Source of the DNA: an uncultured Phocaeicola sp.
GTDB lineage: Bacteria; Bacteroidota; Bacteroidia; Bacteroidales; Bacteroidaceae
Assembly: GCA_944320845.1 (NCBI GenBank)
Contig: CALUJA010000003.1
Location: 124,001 to 188,000 of the forward strand
DNA: 64,000 bases
Reading direction: 5' to 3'
Shown here: piece by piece, positions 37,414 to 46,049 of the stretch
How the letters are laid out: every line of letters begins with the position of its first letter
Numbering within the stretch: position 1 is the stretch's first letter
The notes under the pieces: model-generated
Database searches by the model: none
Told to the model about the DNA's origin: nothing
Seen by the model: only the letters and a program-made list of their open reading frames with translations
Program-made: the position numbers and the translations under genes

Positions 37414-37421
37414 CAAAGATA
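37414..37421 (-). promoter_or_regulatory. -7 box of the glucosaminidase promoter
   Basis: Minus-strand TATCTTTG, a perfect -7 match. Confidence 0.55.
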
Positions 37422-37484
37422 GCAGATTGCGGGATGATAAACACTTAAAAATACAGAAAAATGAGCCGGAAGAAAGATTTTTCC

Positions 37485-37492
37485 CTACATTT
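37485..37492 (+). promoter_or_regulatory. -7 box of the cdd promoter
   Basis: TACATTTG matches TAnnTTTG and lies 29 bases before the cdd ATG. Confidence 0.55.
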
Positions 37493-37521
37493 GTAAAGAG
37501 CAACCCCTACAAAAAATCATT

Positions 37522-38013
37522 ATGGAAGAAATGAAGATAGAAATCCGCATCTGCTCGCTGCATTATGACGAACTGAACGAGGAAGACCGCCGCCTGATAG
37601 AGCAGGCCAAAGAAGCGACACAGCGAAGCTATGCCCCCTACTCCCGCTTTTCGGTAGGAGCAGCCGCACTGCTTGCCAACGGAGAAATCGTGACGGGAAG
37701 CAATCAGGAAAACGCCGCCTCGCCTTCCGGTCTCTGTGCCGAACGGACAACACTCTTTTATGCCAACTCCCGCTACCCCGACCAGGCAGTGAAAACGCTT
37801 GCCATCGCCGCACGCAACGCATCGGGCTTTACCGGCAAGCCCATTTCTCCTTGCGGTGCCTGCCGCCAGGTGCTGCTCGAAACCGAACGGCGGCATGGTT
37901 CTCCCATCCGTATCCTGCTGTACGGCACAACAGAAATTTATCAGACAAACGGCATAGACAACTTGCTGCCTCTCTCTTTCAGCGGCGAGTTTCTTTCGGA
38001 ACAGCCTCTGTAA
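37522..38013 (+). CDS. cdd: cytidine deaminase
   Basis: A 163-residue zinc deaminase converting cytidine to uridine for pyrimidine salvage. The metal site is complete: SGLCAERTTLF (Cys and catalytic Glu, about residue 73) and PCGACRQVL (Cys pair, about 114). The N-terminal YAPYSRFSVGAA segment is diagnostic. Slightly longer at the N-terminus than E. coli-like tetrameric enzymes. A second ATG three codons in is possible. Confidence 0.95.
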   Translation: MEEMKIEIRICSLHYDELNEEDRRLIEQAKEATQRSYAPYSRFSVGAAALLANGEIVTGSNQENAASPSGLCAERTTLFYANSRYPDQAVKTLAIAARNASGFTGKPISPCGACRQVLLETERRHGSPIRILLYGTTEIYQTNGIDNLLPLSFSGEFLSEQPL

Positions 38014-38052
38014 GGGCCGTCCATACGGATAAAATCCCGGTTTGATGCAAAC

Positions 38053-38082
38053 AAAAAGGATTTTTCATGCTGAGAAAAATCC
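38053..38082 (-). terminator. terminator of the tRNA-fMet gene
   Basis: On the minus strand a GGATTTTT / AAAAATCC hairpin (plus 38058-38082, loop CTCAGCATG) followed by a T run (complement of 38053-38057). It is 41 bases beyond the tRNA 3' end. It may also stop cdd transcription from the other side. Confidence 0.7.
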
Positions 38083-38123
38083 AAAACAAAAAGGGGATAC
38101 ACCCTTCGGTATATCCCTCACCG

Positions 38124-38196
<73 letters not shown>

Positions 38197-38217
38197 ATAT
38201 ATTCCTTAATTCGGCTG

Positions 38218-38248
38218 CAAAGGTACAACTTTTTTCTGATACTGCAAA
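38218..38248 (-). promoter_or_regulatory. promoter of tRNA-fMet
   Basis: Minus strand TTTG (plus 38245-38248), a 19-base spacer, TACCTTTG (plus 38218-38225), 21 bases before the tRNA. A textbook Bacteroidetes promoter. Confidence 0.85.
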
Positions 38249-38285
38249 CATTTCCGGAAAATATTTGCAAAAAATATGCAGAATA

Positions 38286-38317
38286 AGCCGTCCGCCCTTC
38301 TATCAGGGCAGACGGCT
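38286..38317 (-). terminator. terminator after the duplicated lipoprotein gene
   Basis: Hairpin AGCCGTC-c-GCCCT / AGGGC-a-GACGGCT with loop TCTATC. On the minus strand it is followed by TTATTCTGC and then A/T-rich sequence. It is 90 bases after the stop of the gene at 38407. Confidence 0.65.
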
Positions 38318-38406
38318 CTTGAAAATGGTAGAGAAAAACTAAAAAGAGATTTAGTCAAAAGAAAAACTCATTAATATATCACTCGTAATGCCAAGCAGAT
38401 ATTCCA

Positions 38407-40659
38407 TTATAAATTGTATCCGGTCCAAGCGAAGTCAAGCGTACAGCCGGTATTGCCCGATGCAACAGTCACTGTGGCAGTGCAAGTTCCCTTATTGGTC
38501 TCCGTCGTCACATCGGTTGCTTCGTTTGTAACGTTGATATCAGAAGCATTGTCTGCCGTTCCTCTGCCGTCAGTCAAGTCAACCAAATCGGAAATCAGAC
38601 CGGAACCCTTTACCAAAGCGTTGGTTATGGAAGCCTTCGCACCCCGGCGAACCTTGATGGCATCGTGCATCTCTTGAGTAGCCGACAGGTTTTCGATGGT
38701 CATATTTTCGATGGCAAAGTCAGACTGCGGGGTATGCTCCGGATAATTGCCGTCCAGATTACCGTCAGCCTCTACGCCGCGCGGGTCTTCTTCCGTACTG
38801 ACAAACTCAGCTTCCCATCTTCCATAGCAGTCTTTCAGCGTGCCGCAATATCCCTGCGTAAAGTCGAACATATCGTCATCACAGTTTACCGCCAGAAGTC
38901 CCGTCACATTGACCGACCCTCCGAAGAACTCGATGGCATCGTCTGCCCCGTCCGCCACATAAATATTCTCAATCACAGTTCCATTGCCCACGCCGTTAAG
39001 CGTCAAGCCATTGTGTTCTATCTCATCAGAAGAGTTGGCACCGGTATAAAGGATTCTTACATATTTCAATACGCCGGAATTATCCGCACTGTTCGTCCCG
39101 CCATACTTAAAATCATTGTTTATCTCCGTACTTCCAAGCGTTCCCGCATTGTCACCGGAAATAGGAGCCTTGCCGTTAATGATTACACCACCCCAATATC
39201 CGGCTTTTGCATCAGCCTCATTCTCGGCCGTGAAGGTGATAGGATTTTCTGCCGTACCTTCAGCCATGATTTTCCCGCCTTGAGCCACAAGCAGATAGTT
39301 GGCAAAACCTTCTTTTGCACGGATGGTCGTTCCAGCAGGAATAGTCAGCGTAGCCCCGTCATTCACGATAACAGAACCTTCGATAAGATATACTTTGCTT
39401 GCATCCAGTGTCAAATCAGCAGAAATGTCGGTGGGCAGAGTCTCAGTAACTACCGAAGGGGTTTCCGAACTCGCTCCAAATGCATATCCTGTCCAAGCAA
39501 AGTCAGACTGGCTTGCACCGGCATTGCCCGATACAACATCTACAGTTGCAGTACAAGTCAATGTCTGTCCATCCGGATCGTCTTCGGGATCCGGCACATA
39601 TACCATCTCTACATCGGTTGCCGCATTTTCAGTAGTTACGCTGATTACACTTGCATTGTCGGCTACCCCCTTAGAGTCGGTCATGTCTACCAAATCAGAA
39701 ATTGGACCGGAACCTTTTACCAAAGCGTTCGTAATGGTAGCCTTTGCACCACGGCGAATCTTGATGGCATCATTCATCTCGTAATCGGACAAGTTCTCGA
39801 TAGTCATGTTTTCAATCGTGAAATCAGACTGCGGATTATGTTCCGGATAATTACCGTCCAGATTACCGTCGGCCTCAACACCACGCGGATCTTCTTCGGT
39901 ACTGGTAAATCCTGCTTCCCATACACCGTAGCAGTTGCTTAACTTGCCGCTATATCCCTGCGTAAAGTCAAACATGTCGTCATCACAGTTCACAGCCAAC
40001 AGATTGTCTACATCTACAGATCCTCCGAAGAACTCAATGGCATCATCAGCACCTTCCAATATATAAATGTGGTCAATCGTTGTACCGCTACCGACACCGT
40101 TCAGGGTCAAACCGTTATGTTCTACATCCGCACTTGAACGGGCACCGGTATAAAGCAGCTTCACATACTGGATAGAACCACTATTGTCAGCCTCATCCGT
40201 ACCGCCATACATCTGGTCATTGTCTACTTCGGCAGCCGATGTCCCACCGCCTGAAATAGGAGCTTTACCATTGACAATTAAGCCGCCCCAATATCCCGGT
40301 TCTGCAGCACTTTCATCATCAGCAGTAAATACAATAGGTTGAGTGGCCGTACCTTTCGCTTCAATCTTTCCACCTTGAGCAACAATAATATATTTGTCAA
40401 AGCCTTTTTGAGCACGAATAGTCGTTCCGGCAGGGATAGTCAGCGTTACCCCATCGGGTACAGTCAGCGTTCCGGTCAGAAGATATTCCTTCGTTGCATC
40501 CAGTGTCATGTCTTCTTCCAAAGCACCGCCACCTATTTCTACGGCTTCACCTTGGCCTCCGCCTCCGCCGCCCGGTTCATCTTCATCACTACAAGAAGTC
40601 AATACAGGCGCGCTCATCAGTGCAGCAAACGCCATAGCTGTCAAAAATAACTTTTTCAT
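38407..40659 (-). CDS. large surface lipoprotein with tandemly duplicated beta-helix domain
   Basis: A 750-residue lipoprotein (lipobox LTSC, then acidic SDEDEP and a Gly-rich linker, the signal for outer-membrane surface export). The rest is two copies of a ~350-residue domain, offset 368 residues, each with a LTIPAGTTIRA strand, a GYWGGLIVNGKAPISG-type turn, GLTLNGVGSGT and NYPEHNPQSDF. The steady strand-turn spacing suggests right-handed parallel beta-helices. No catalytic motif is visible. It is 54 bases downstream of a TonB receptor gene, and the pair could act as a substrate-binding lipoprotein with its transporter. The substrate is unknown. It does not look like SusD. Confidence 0.8.
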   Translation of the reverse strand: MKKLFLTAMAFAALMSAPVLTSCSDEDEPGGGGGGQGEAVEIGGGALEEDMTLDATKEYLLTGTLTVPDGVTLTIPAGTTIRAQKGFDKYIIVAQGGKIEAKGTATQPIVFTADDESAAEPGYWGGLIVNGKAPISGGGTSAAEVDNDQMYGGTDEADNSGSIQYVKLLYTGARSSADVEHNGLTLNGVGSGTTIDHIYILEGADDAIEFFGGSVDVDNLLAVNCDDDMFDFTQGYSGKLSNCYGVWEAGFTSTEEDPRGVEADGNLDGNYPEHNPQSDFTIENMTIENLSDYEMNDAIKIRRGAKATITNALVKGSGPISDLVDMTDSKGVADNASVISVTTENAATDVEMVYVPDPEDDPDGQTLTCTATVDVVSGNAGASQSDFAWTGYAFGASSETPSVVTETLPTDISADLTLDASKVYLIEGSVIVNDGATLTIPAGTTIRAKEGFANYLLVAQGGKIMAEGTAENPITFTAENEADAKAGYWGGVIINGKAPISGDNAGTLGSTEINNDFKYGGTNSADNSGVLKYVRILYTGANSSDEIEHNGLTLNGVGNGTVIENIYVADGADDAIEFFGGSVNVTGLLAVNCDDDMFDFTQGYCGTLKDCYGRWEAEFVSTEEDPRGVEADGNLDGNYPEHTPQSDFAIENMTIENLSATQEMHDAIKVRRGAKASITNALVKGSGLISDLVDLTDGRGTADNASDINVTNEATDVTTETNKGTCTATVTVASGNTGCTLDFAWTGYNL
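38420..40560 (-). repeat. internal tandem duplication, 1104-base period
   Basis: The two halves of the lipoprotein gene are alike at DNA level. For example, the block with GGATAATTGCCGTCCAGATT (38741) recurs with one base changed at 39845, and the surrounding hundreds of bases stay similar, differing mostly at third codon positions. The period is 1104 bases, or 368 codons. The edges are approximate. Confidence 0.8.
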
Positions 40660-40713
40660 TTTGCAAATAATTTGGTTAAAAAAAGCTTTATATGATTCTT
40701 ATTAAAAACAAGC

Positions 40714-43410
40714 TTAAAATTCATAAGACACTCCCAGACTCAATTCCATCCCCTTGCGGTATTTGCTCAATACCACCTCTTCATTGGTAGCATTGCCGGT
40801 ACGTGTCAATTGGTGAGTAGAGTTCAGCAAATTGCGTGCTTTCAGTGAAAATCCGAAATGATTGCCAAACTTAGCCGAAGCCACAAAGTCGAGTGTCGGG
40901 ATTCCATTCTCCATTATATCCTGATAACCCTCCGTTCCGATAGTATAAATCCGGTCGCTGAAATAATTGAACACCAAAGTAGAAGTAAAATCCCACTTGC
41001 CTTTCTGCAACTGATAACTCAAATCACTGTTTACAATCCACGGAGCCGCACCTTCCAGCTGAGAGCCTGTCGGGTCTGATGCCAGAGGCACCTTGGCATG
41101 CGTGTAAGTATAAGAACCGTTCAAGCCGAAAGTCAGCTTGTTCATTCCGTCTGCAATCTGACGGGAGAAGAGGTTCTTGCGGAACTCAATCTCTGCTCCT
41201 GCCACCGTGGCATGATGAGCAATGTTTTCATAAGAAAGGAAGCCTCCGGCACTGGCAATTTCGATACGAGAAATCGGGTTTTTAATGTATTTATAGAATC
41301 CGCATACGGACAACAATTCATTGTTTGAGATGTAGAAGTCCCACTTCAAATCGAGATTATAATTGTCCGAAGGCTTCAAGTCGGGATTACCTTGGCTCTT
41401 AAAGCTTACACTTACATAACGGAAAGGAGAGATTTCCTTTGCCTGAGGCAGCGTGTAAGTCTTGCTTGCGGCGAGACGCAATGCATGCTTGTCGTTGAAA
41501 TTATAGCGAAGATTCAGACTGGGCAACACATAATCCTTATCTATACTACGGTTTCCCTGCGTTCCTCCGCGATTCACGTTATAGTCCACATCAATATTTA
41601 CGTTGTCATACTTCACCCCGACATTGGCAATCAGTCCCGATGTCAGCTGATAAGTAGCCTCCACATAAGCCGAATGGATATTCTTGGCCACATCATACTC
41701 GTCCACGTTCTTGTCTTGGACGAAATCACCGTTGTCCAGATTTTCCTGGTTGTAATAATCGCCGAAAGACACATTTTCTATATCGAATACCGACTGACGG
41801 ATTACGGACAAGTCATATTCTGTAGCAGTGAAACTGTCATCAACCAAGCGTCCGATGTAACCGAAGCTCAGATTCGACAACTGGTCAAAGCGGTCAGGAA
41901 GCTTATAAGTAAGTCCCGCACGCAGGTTAATATCGTCCTCATTCAGTTCTGAGAAATAACGCTGCTGCACACCCGTTCCTCTCATCGGAACATATCCCTC
42001 ATCGCGCTTCACCAGATTATTGATACGACGGTCCGGCTCAAGTCCTTTGATTTTATTATAGGAAACTCCGGCATCCAGCTTCCATTTCGGAGCCAGTTCC
42101 CACTGTGTGTTCAGCTGGTTGACAAACAGCAGATTGTCGTTTGTCTGCTGACGGCGCATGAATCCCTCGTAAGTGTCGGACGACTGATAGTCATTATCCA
42201 TCCCCAGATAATCGCCAACCGATTCGCGGGAAGCATGAACCATCATGAAATTATACCGTATATTGTGTTTATTGTTGTGTCTGTAACCCAAATCCGCCAT
42301 AACAATCTGCGAAGTCTCTACATTCGAAATCTCGCCGACCATGTCTTGCGACAAATCTCCCGAAGTAATGGAGTTGCGTACCTCCTCTTCATAAGAAAAA
42401 AACTTCTTGCTGTGATTAGCGACCAAATAAAACGAAAAGGGATTATCACCAAACATAAATTCCTTACCGCCCGACAAAGTATAGCTTTGGTTAATGGGAG
42501 CGGATTTTTTTGAAGGGTCAATCTTGTTTTGGAAGCCATACATATTCAGGTCGTCTACCGGCTGTTTGCTGTTGGCAAAGCCAAAGGCATTCACTCCGTC
42601 CAGTTTCATAAAGTCGGATGAAACGGCATTGGTATTGATTCCTCCCGAAACGCTGGCATTCAGCTCGCCTCTTCCGACAAGTTCCTTGGAAGAGATATTG
42701 ATATTGGCTCCGCTCACATCCGACGACATGCCTCCGCTGAATGTCTTGTTTACATCTACCGACTGAATTATATCTGTAGAAAAGAAATCCAATGCAATAT
42801 TCTTATACTCCGGGTCTTCTGACGGAATAGGGAAACGGTTTAAGGTCGTGATGTTATAACGGTCGCCCAATCCGCGGACAAACACATTCTTCACACCTTC
42901 CTGCTTGGAGATGCCGGAAATTTTCGTCACTGCACCCTGTGCGTCGCTTACTCCTTTGCGAGACAACTCCTTGGCCCCGACCGACTGGATAGCCACGACC
43001 GACTGTTTCTGCTCTAACAGCGTAACACTTTCCGACTCACGGTTTGCCTTTGCCACCACCGTCACATCCGAAAGCATCTGGGTATCCGACTGCAACTCAA
43101 AGTCCAAAGTCGTAACCTGACTGTCTTCTATCTTGATTTGTCTCTTTACAACAGTCTTATAGCCTACATATTTAATTTCGATGTCATAAATACCATCTTC
43201 CACGCCTGAAAGCTGAAAATTACCATCGATATCTGTCACCGCCCCGATATTACTACCAACAATGCGCACCGTCGCCCCTATCAAAGGCTCTTTCGACTCA
43301 TAGTCTTTCACACAGCCCTTCACATTCACATTCAGGTCGGCTGCAAACAAATCTGCGGTTAAAACAGACATAAACACCGCCGCCCCAATCCATTTTCTTG
43401 TCTTATCCAT
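40714..43410 (-). CDS. TonB-dependent receptor with CarboxypepD_reg-like domain
   Basis: An 898-residue outer-membrane transporter. A signal peptide (ending LFAAD) precedes a 90-residue CarboxypepD_reg-like domain (VKGCVKDYESKEPLIGATVR, GAVTDIDGNFQLSGVEDG), a plug (KNVFVRGLGDRYNITTLN, SADVSGANINI-like) and a barrel ending LSLGVSYEF. The plug differs from SusC proteins: no SusC-specific signature, and the partner is a beta-helix lipoprotein rather than SusD. It probably imports a small ligand or glycan using TonB. The first gene of a two-gene operon. The -7 element is not clear; the gap to the NYN gene is 126 bases. Confidence 0.9.
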   Translation of the reverse strand: MDKTRKWIGAAVFMSVLTADLFAADLNVNVKGCVKDYESKEPLIGATVRIVGSNIGAVTDIDGNFQLSGVEDGIYDIEIKYVGYKTVVKRQIKIEDSQVTTLDFELQSDTQMLSDVTVVAKANRESESVTLLEQKQSVVAIQSVGAKELSRKGVSDAQGAVTKISGISKQEGVKNVFVRGLGDRYNITTLNRFPIPSEDPEYKNIALDFFSTDIIQSVDVNKTFSGGMSSDVSGANINISSKELVGRGELNASVSGGINTNAVSSDFMKLDGVNAFGFANSKQPVDDLNMYGFQNKIDPSKKSAPINQSYTLSGGKEFMFGDNPFSFYLVANHSKKFFSYEEEVRNSITSGDLSQDMVGEISNVETSQIVMADLGYRHNNKHNIRYNFMMVHASRESVGDYLGMDNDYQSSDTYEGFMRRQQTNDNLLFVNQLNTQWELAPKWKLDAGVSYNKIKGLEPDRRINNLVKRDEGYVPMRGTGVQQRYFSELNEDDINLRAGLTYKLPDRFDQLSNLSFGYIGRLVDDSFTATEYDLSVIRQSVFDIENVSFGDYYNQENLDNGDFVQDKNVDEYDVAKNIHSAYVEATYQLTSGLIANVGVKYDNVNIDVDYNVNRGGTQGNRSIDKDYVLPSLNLRYNFNDKHALRLAASKTYTLPQAKEISPFRYVSVSFKSQGNPDLKPSDNYNLDLKWDFYISNNELLSVCGFYKYIKNPISRIEIASAGGFLSYENIAHHATVAGAEIEFRKNLFSRQIADGMNKLTFGLNGSYTYTHAKVPLASDPTGSQLEGAAPWIVNSDLSYQLQKGKWDFTSTLVFNYFSDRIYTIGTEGYQDIMENGIPTLDFVASAKFGNHFGFSLKARNLLNSTHQLTRTGNATNEEVVLSKYRKGMELSLGVSYEF

Positions 43411-43536
43411 CTAAAAAAACGTCTTTTGTTTTCGGTAGCAAAAGTCGTCCTTTCCGGTTACATGAAAACAACAATCCAATGAAAAGGGGAATACGGTAAA
43501 GTTACAAAGCGGTTAAGCGGTGTTACAATCCTATTA

Positions 43537-44160
43537 TCATTTTGTTCTGCAAAGCCTTTTCAACAAATCTTTATCATTGGCAGCCAATTTGCTCAGCTCT
43601 ATATGTATGCAGGCTTCATCCCTCAAAAGCCTGGCTGTAGATGTTGCCTGGTCGGCAGACACATCCCATGTCAGCAGGATTGTCTGTATCTTCAGCGCCT
43701 TCAGCTTCTTTATCAGCATTTCATGGTCGGCATCTCCCGTAACAAGCACCACATAATCGAACCGGCGGATGGTGGACAGCTCGTAGGCTTCCAAAGCAAA
43801 CCATACATCTATGCCTTTCTCGACAACCGTTACACTCCCTTCTTTCTGAACTTCACGCAGGTGCTTGTAATGGAATATCACATCATTCTCTATCAATGCA
43901 TCTTCAAACTTCCGTTCGCTATAAAGCAGATGCTTGCTGTTGGCGTCATTCACCCGATAACGCCCGCGGAAATAATGACTCTCCGTGATGTGGCACGCCG
44001 AAAGCTCCGACCCGCTCAGCTGGCTGACCTGCTGGCGGATGAACGCCATCAGGGAAGTCACATTTATATTCAGGGACAAGTAGTCCTCCAAAGCTTCATT
44101 GACTTTGGCATAATAGCCTCCGTCGATGAAAAGCCCGATTGACTGATAATTGTTGTTCAT
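43537..44160 (-). CDS. NYN-domain putative nuclease at the end of the cmr operon
   Basis: A 207-residue protein of the NYN (PIN-like) nuclease group, LabA-like. Acidic residues expected for the active site appear in IGLFIDGGY (residues 8-16), KGIDVWFALEAYE (about 115-127) and VVLVTGDADHEML (about 137-149). Such proteins cleave RNA. The ATG at 44160 is chosen; the upstream extension (to 44187) overlaps cmr6 and begins with lysines. It starts 19 bases after the cmr6 stop in the same direction, so it is likely cotranscribed with the type III-B genes. A role in CRISPR immunity is an inference from position only. Confidence 0.8.
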   Translation of the reverse strand: MNNNYQSIGLFIDGGYYAKVNEALEDYLSLNINVTSLMAFIRQQVSQLSGSELSACHITESHYFRGRYRVNDANSKHLLYSERKFEDALIENDVIFHYKHLREVQKEGSVTVVEKGIDVWFALEAYELSTIRRFDYVVLVTGDADHEMLIKKLKALKIQTILLTWDVSADQATSTARLLRDEACIHIELSKLAANDKDLLKRLCRTK

Positions 44161-44179
44161 GCTATACTGTCTTTTTTTC

Positions 44180-44899
44180 TTAATCAAACTTCAGTTGTCC
44201 ATAGCCCACATTCGTCTTCGCTCCCACGCCGACGGTTCCGAGTATCTTCTTGAACAATCTTTTCTTAAAATCTACCGAATACGTTTTCCTGTCAATAACC
44301 GAATCATGCAGGCGGAAACGAAATTCTATCTTGCATCCCGGGGCAATCTTCAGCATCGTGATGGGAACCGGATTCTTCAAAGGCCCTTCCGTGTGCGGCG
44401 TAATGGAATCGTCGTCCAGTATGCGGCCATTGTATCCCTCCGTGATTACCGCATCAAAGAATATATCCCTTTCGTATATCGACCTGTCTCCCCCTTCGAA
44501 TATAGCCTTACACAGGGGCTTGACATCGCCTATCTTACAGTCTTTATCCTCCAGAAAAAACTCCTCAAAATACTGGCGCAGCACTCCCTTTACTGAAGAG
44601 CCGTATACCACCGGCATCCCCCAGGTATAGTCAAAGTGCATACCCAGATTATACCCGCCCTCAATGTTTTTAGAGTCATGCACAAGACCGGTTCCCGTCA
44701 CCAGTCCCGGATACAAGACCGTGGCCGAAAGCACATATTGACAAGCCGGATTTTCTATTTTTACCAGAGCAGAAGATTTTATCCGCGCATTGATATTCCC
44801 CAAGTCCGCCTTTCCGCTGCCGAATACATAGTCATATTTAAGCTTTTTATAATAGTCTTTATAAAAAAGCTTGCCGATGTTATTTGTTGTTTTCTCCAT
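44180..44899 (-). CDS. cmr6: type III-B RAMP protein Cmr6
   Basis: A 239-residue RAMP (RRM-fold) subunit at the far end of the Cmr effector complex. GLVTGTGLVHDSKNIEGG and GMPVVYGSSVKGVLRQYFEE (about residues 65-110) are the conserved blocks, and GVGAKTNVGYGQLKF at the C-terminus is the glycine-rich loop typical of RAMPs. It overlaps cmr5 by 20 bases. Confidence 0.9.
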   Translation of the reverse strand: MEKTTNNIGKLFYKDYYKKLKYDYVFGSGKADLGNINARIKSSALVKIENPACQYVLSATVLYPGLVTGTGLVHDSKNIEGGYNLGMHFDYTWGMPVVYGSSVKGVLRQYFEEFFLEDKDCKIGDVKPLCKAIFEGGDRSIYERDIFFDAVITEGYNGRILDDDSITPHTEGPLKNPVPITMLKIAPGCKIEFRFRLHDSVIDRKTYSVDFKKRLFKKILGTVGVGAKTNVGYGQLKFD

Positions 44900-45353
44900 C
44901 TTTCTCCAATTTATAGGTTCTGATTACCTGCTTCAGTGCTATCGAACAGTTCAGAATGTCCGTCTTTAATTTTTTTTCATCCTGTTCCGAAAGTCTTTTA
45001 TCCTTGTCCAAAATATACCTTACCAAAGACTCCACACTTCCATACACTTCCTTATTATCCTCTTTGCACCTCAGCATCCGGACGATTACCTCCAGCAAGG
45101 CTCTCCGGTAAACCTTGTCTTTTTCTTTTTTCGGGGCATCCTGATAATAGATGGCCAATGTCGGCTTCAGGCCTATCATCAGAATAGAAACTCCCAGCGC
45201 CGCAATCTGACCGTTATAACTGTCATAAATGGTGGTTTTGCCTTCATCTTTAAACAAAGGGCATTTGTTTTTAAACAAAGGGCAGTTCCATTCCGTGCTC
45301 TGCAAAACAGACTCGGCCCGCTCCATCCATTCTTTATTTTCTTTCTTGTTCAT
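44880..45353 (-). CDS. cmr5: type III-B small subunit Cmr5
   Basis: A 157-residue mostly helical protein without RAMP motifs, in the place of the Cmr5 (Cas11-like) small subunit that lines the target RNA groove. The blocks ALGVSILMIGLKPTLAIYYQ and KDKRLSEQDEKKLKTDILN fit the family. A GTG at 45362 could start it, but the ATG at 45353 is preferred. The overlap with cmr6 points to coupled translation. Confidence 0.85.
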   Translation of the reverse strand: MNKKENKEWMERAESVLQSTEWNCPLFKNKCPLFKDEGKTTIYDSYNGQIAALGVSILMIGLKPTLAIYYQDAPKKEKDKVYRRALLEVIVRMLRCKEDNKEVYGSVESLVRYILDKDKRLSEQDEKKLKTDILNCSIALKQVIRTYKLEKDGENNK

Positions 45354-45365
45354 AAGGCTCACTCT

Positions 45366-46046
45366 TTACAGCTTCTTAAACAGACAATATCCGTAACCGA
45401 TGGTGGCATTCGCACCAATCTGAACAATTTCGTTATTCAAGACATCCAAATCACCGGCATCCGGTGTCGCGATGATAGCGGCCAATACCGACTGCGACGG
45501 GAGCACCTGCTCATACCAAAGGTTCACACTCTCGCCGTTCTCCAGGCAATTGCGGGCGATAATGGGCAATGAGTCATCGCTGCACCGTTCTTTAAACTTT
45601 TCGACCGATTCTGGATTGTCCTTTACCGCGTTACAGCTCTTTTTTATCGACTCCATACTGCAACCAGCCCCTAAAGCCTTTGCCTTATCTACAAACGCCT
45701 GAATGACTTCATCGCAATAAGCCAATTCATACACCTTGCCATCCACGCACTGGTCAGGTATAAAAAGCAGGTTCGCATCAAAGAAAACGGCACTTCCCTT
45801 TTGGGTATCTTCGCTTCCCTTCACCGAGCCGAACAGAGATTGCACATCAACCTTCCCTTTTTGAGGGCCGCTTGTGAGGTATTCCTTTATCGCCCCCTTG
45901 AGCGAACTGGAGTTTATGCAGGGAATGTCGGTCGTAACATCCCGCTGGATTGCCTTGTCTATCACGCTAAAGTTTCCTACACTTTCATTTCCTACATGCA
46001 AATTGGTCTGGGGAATAATCAGCCAGACAGAAACACTATTACTCAT
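45366..46046 (-). CDS. cmr4: type III-B RAMP protein Cmr4 (Cas7-like backbone, RNase)
   Basis: A 226-residue RAMP. TNLHVGNESVGNFSVIDKAI and IPCINSSSLKGAIKEYL carry the Cmr4 signature. The aspartate at residue 30 (VIDKAIQRD) corresponds to the site that cuts bound target RNA every six bases. GANATIGYGYCLF is the C-terminal glycine loop. Several copies form the backbone of the effector complex. Four-base gap to cmr3. Confidence 0.9.
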   Translation of the reverse strand: MSNSVSVWLIIPQTNLHVGNESVGNFSVIDKAIQRDVTTDIPCINSSSLKGAIKEYLTSGPQKGKVDVQSLFGSVKGSEDTQKGSAVFFDANLLFIPDQCVDGKVYELAYCDEVIQAFVDKAKALGAGCSMESIKKSCNAVKDNPESVEKFKERCSDDSLPIIARNCLENGESVNLWYEQVLPSQSVLAAIIATPDAGDLDVLNNEIVQIGANATIGYGYCLFKKL

Positions 46047-46049
46047 ATC

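Noticed and set aside
38407-43410. Calling the pair SusC/SusD
   Set aside because: The lipoprotein is a duplicated beta-helix protein, not SusD-like, and the receptor lacks the SusC-type signature.
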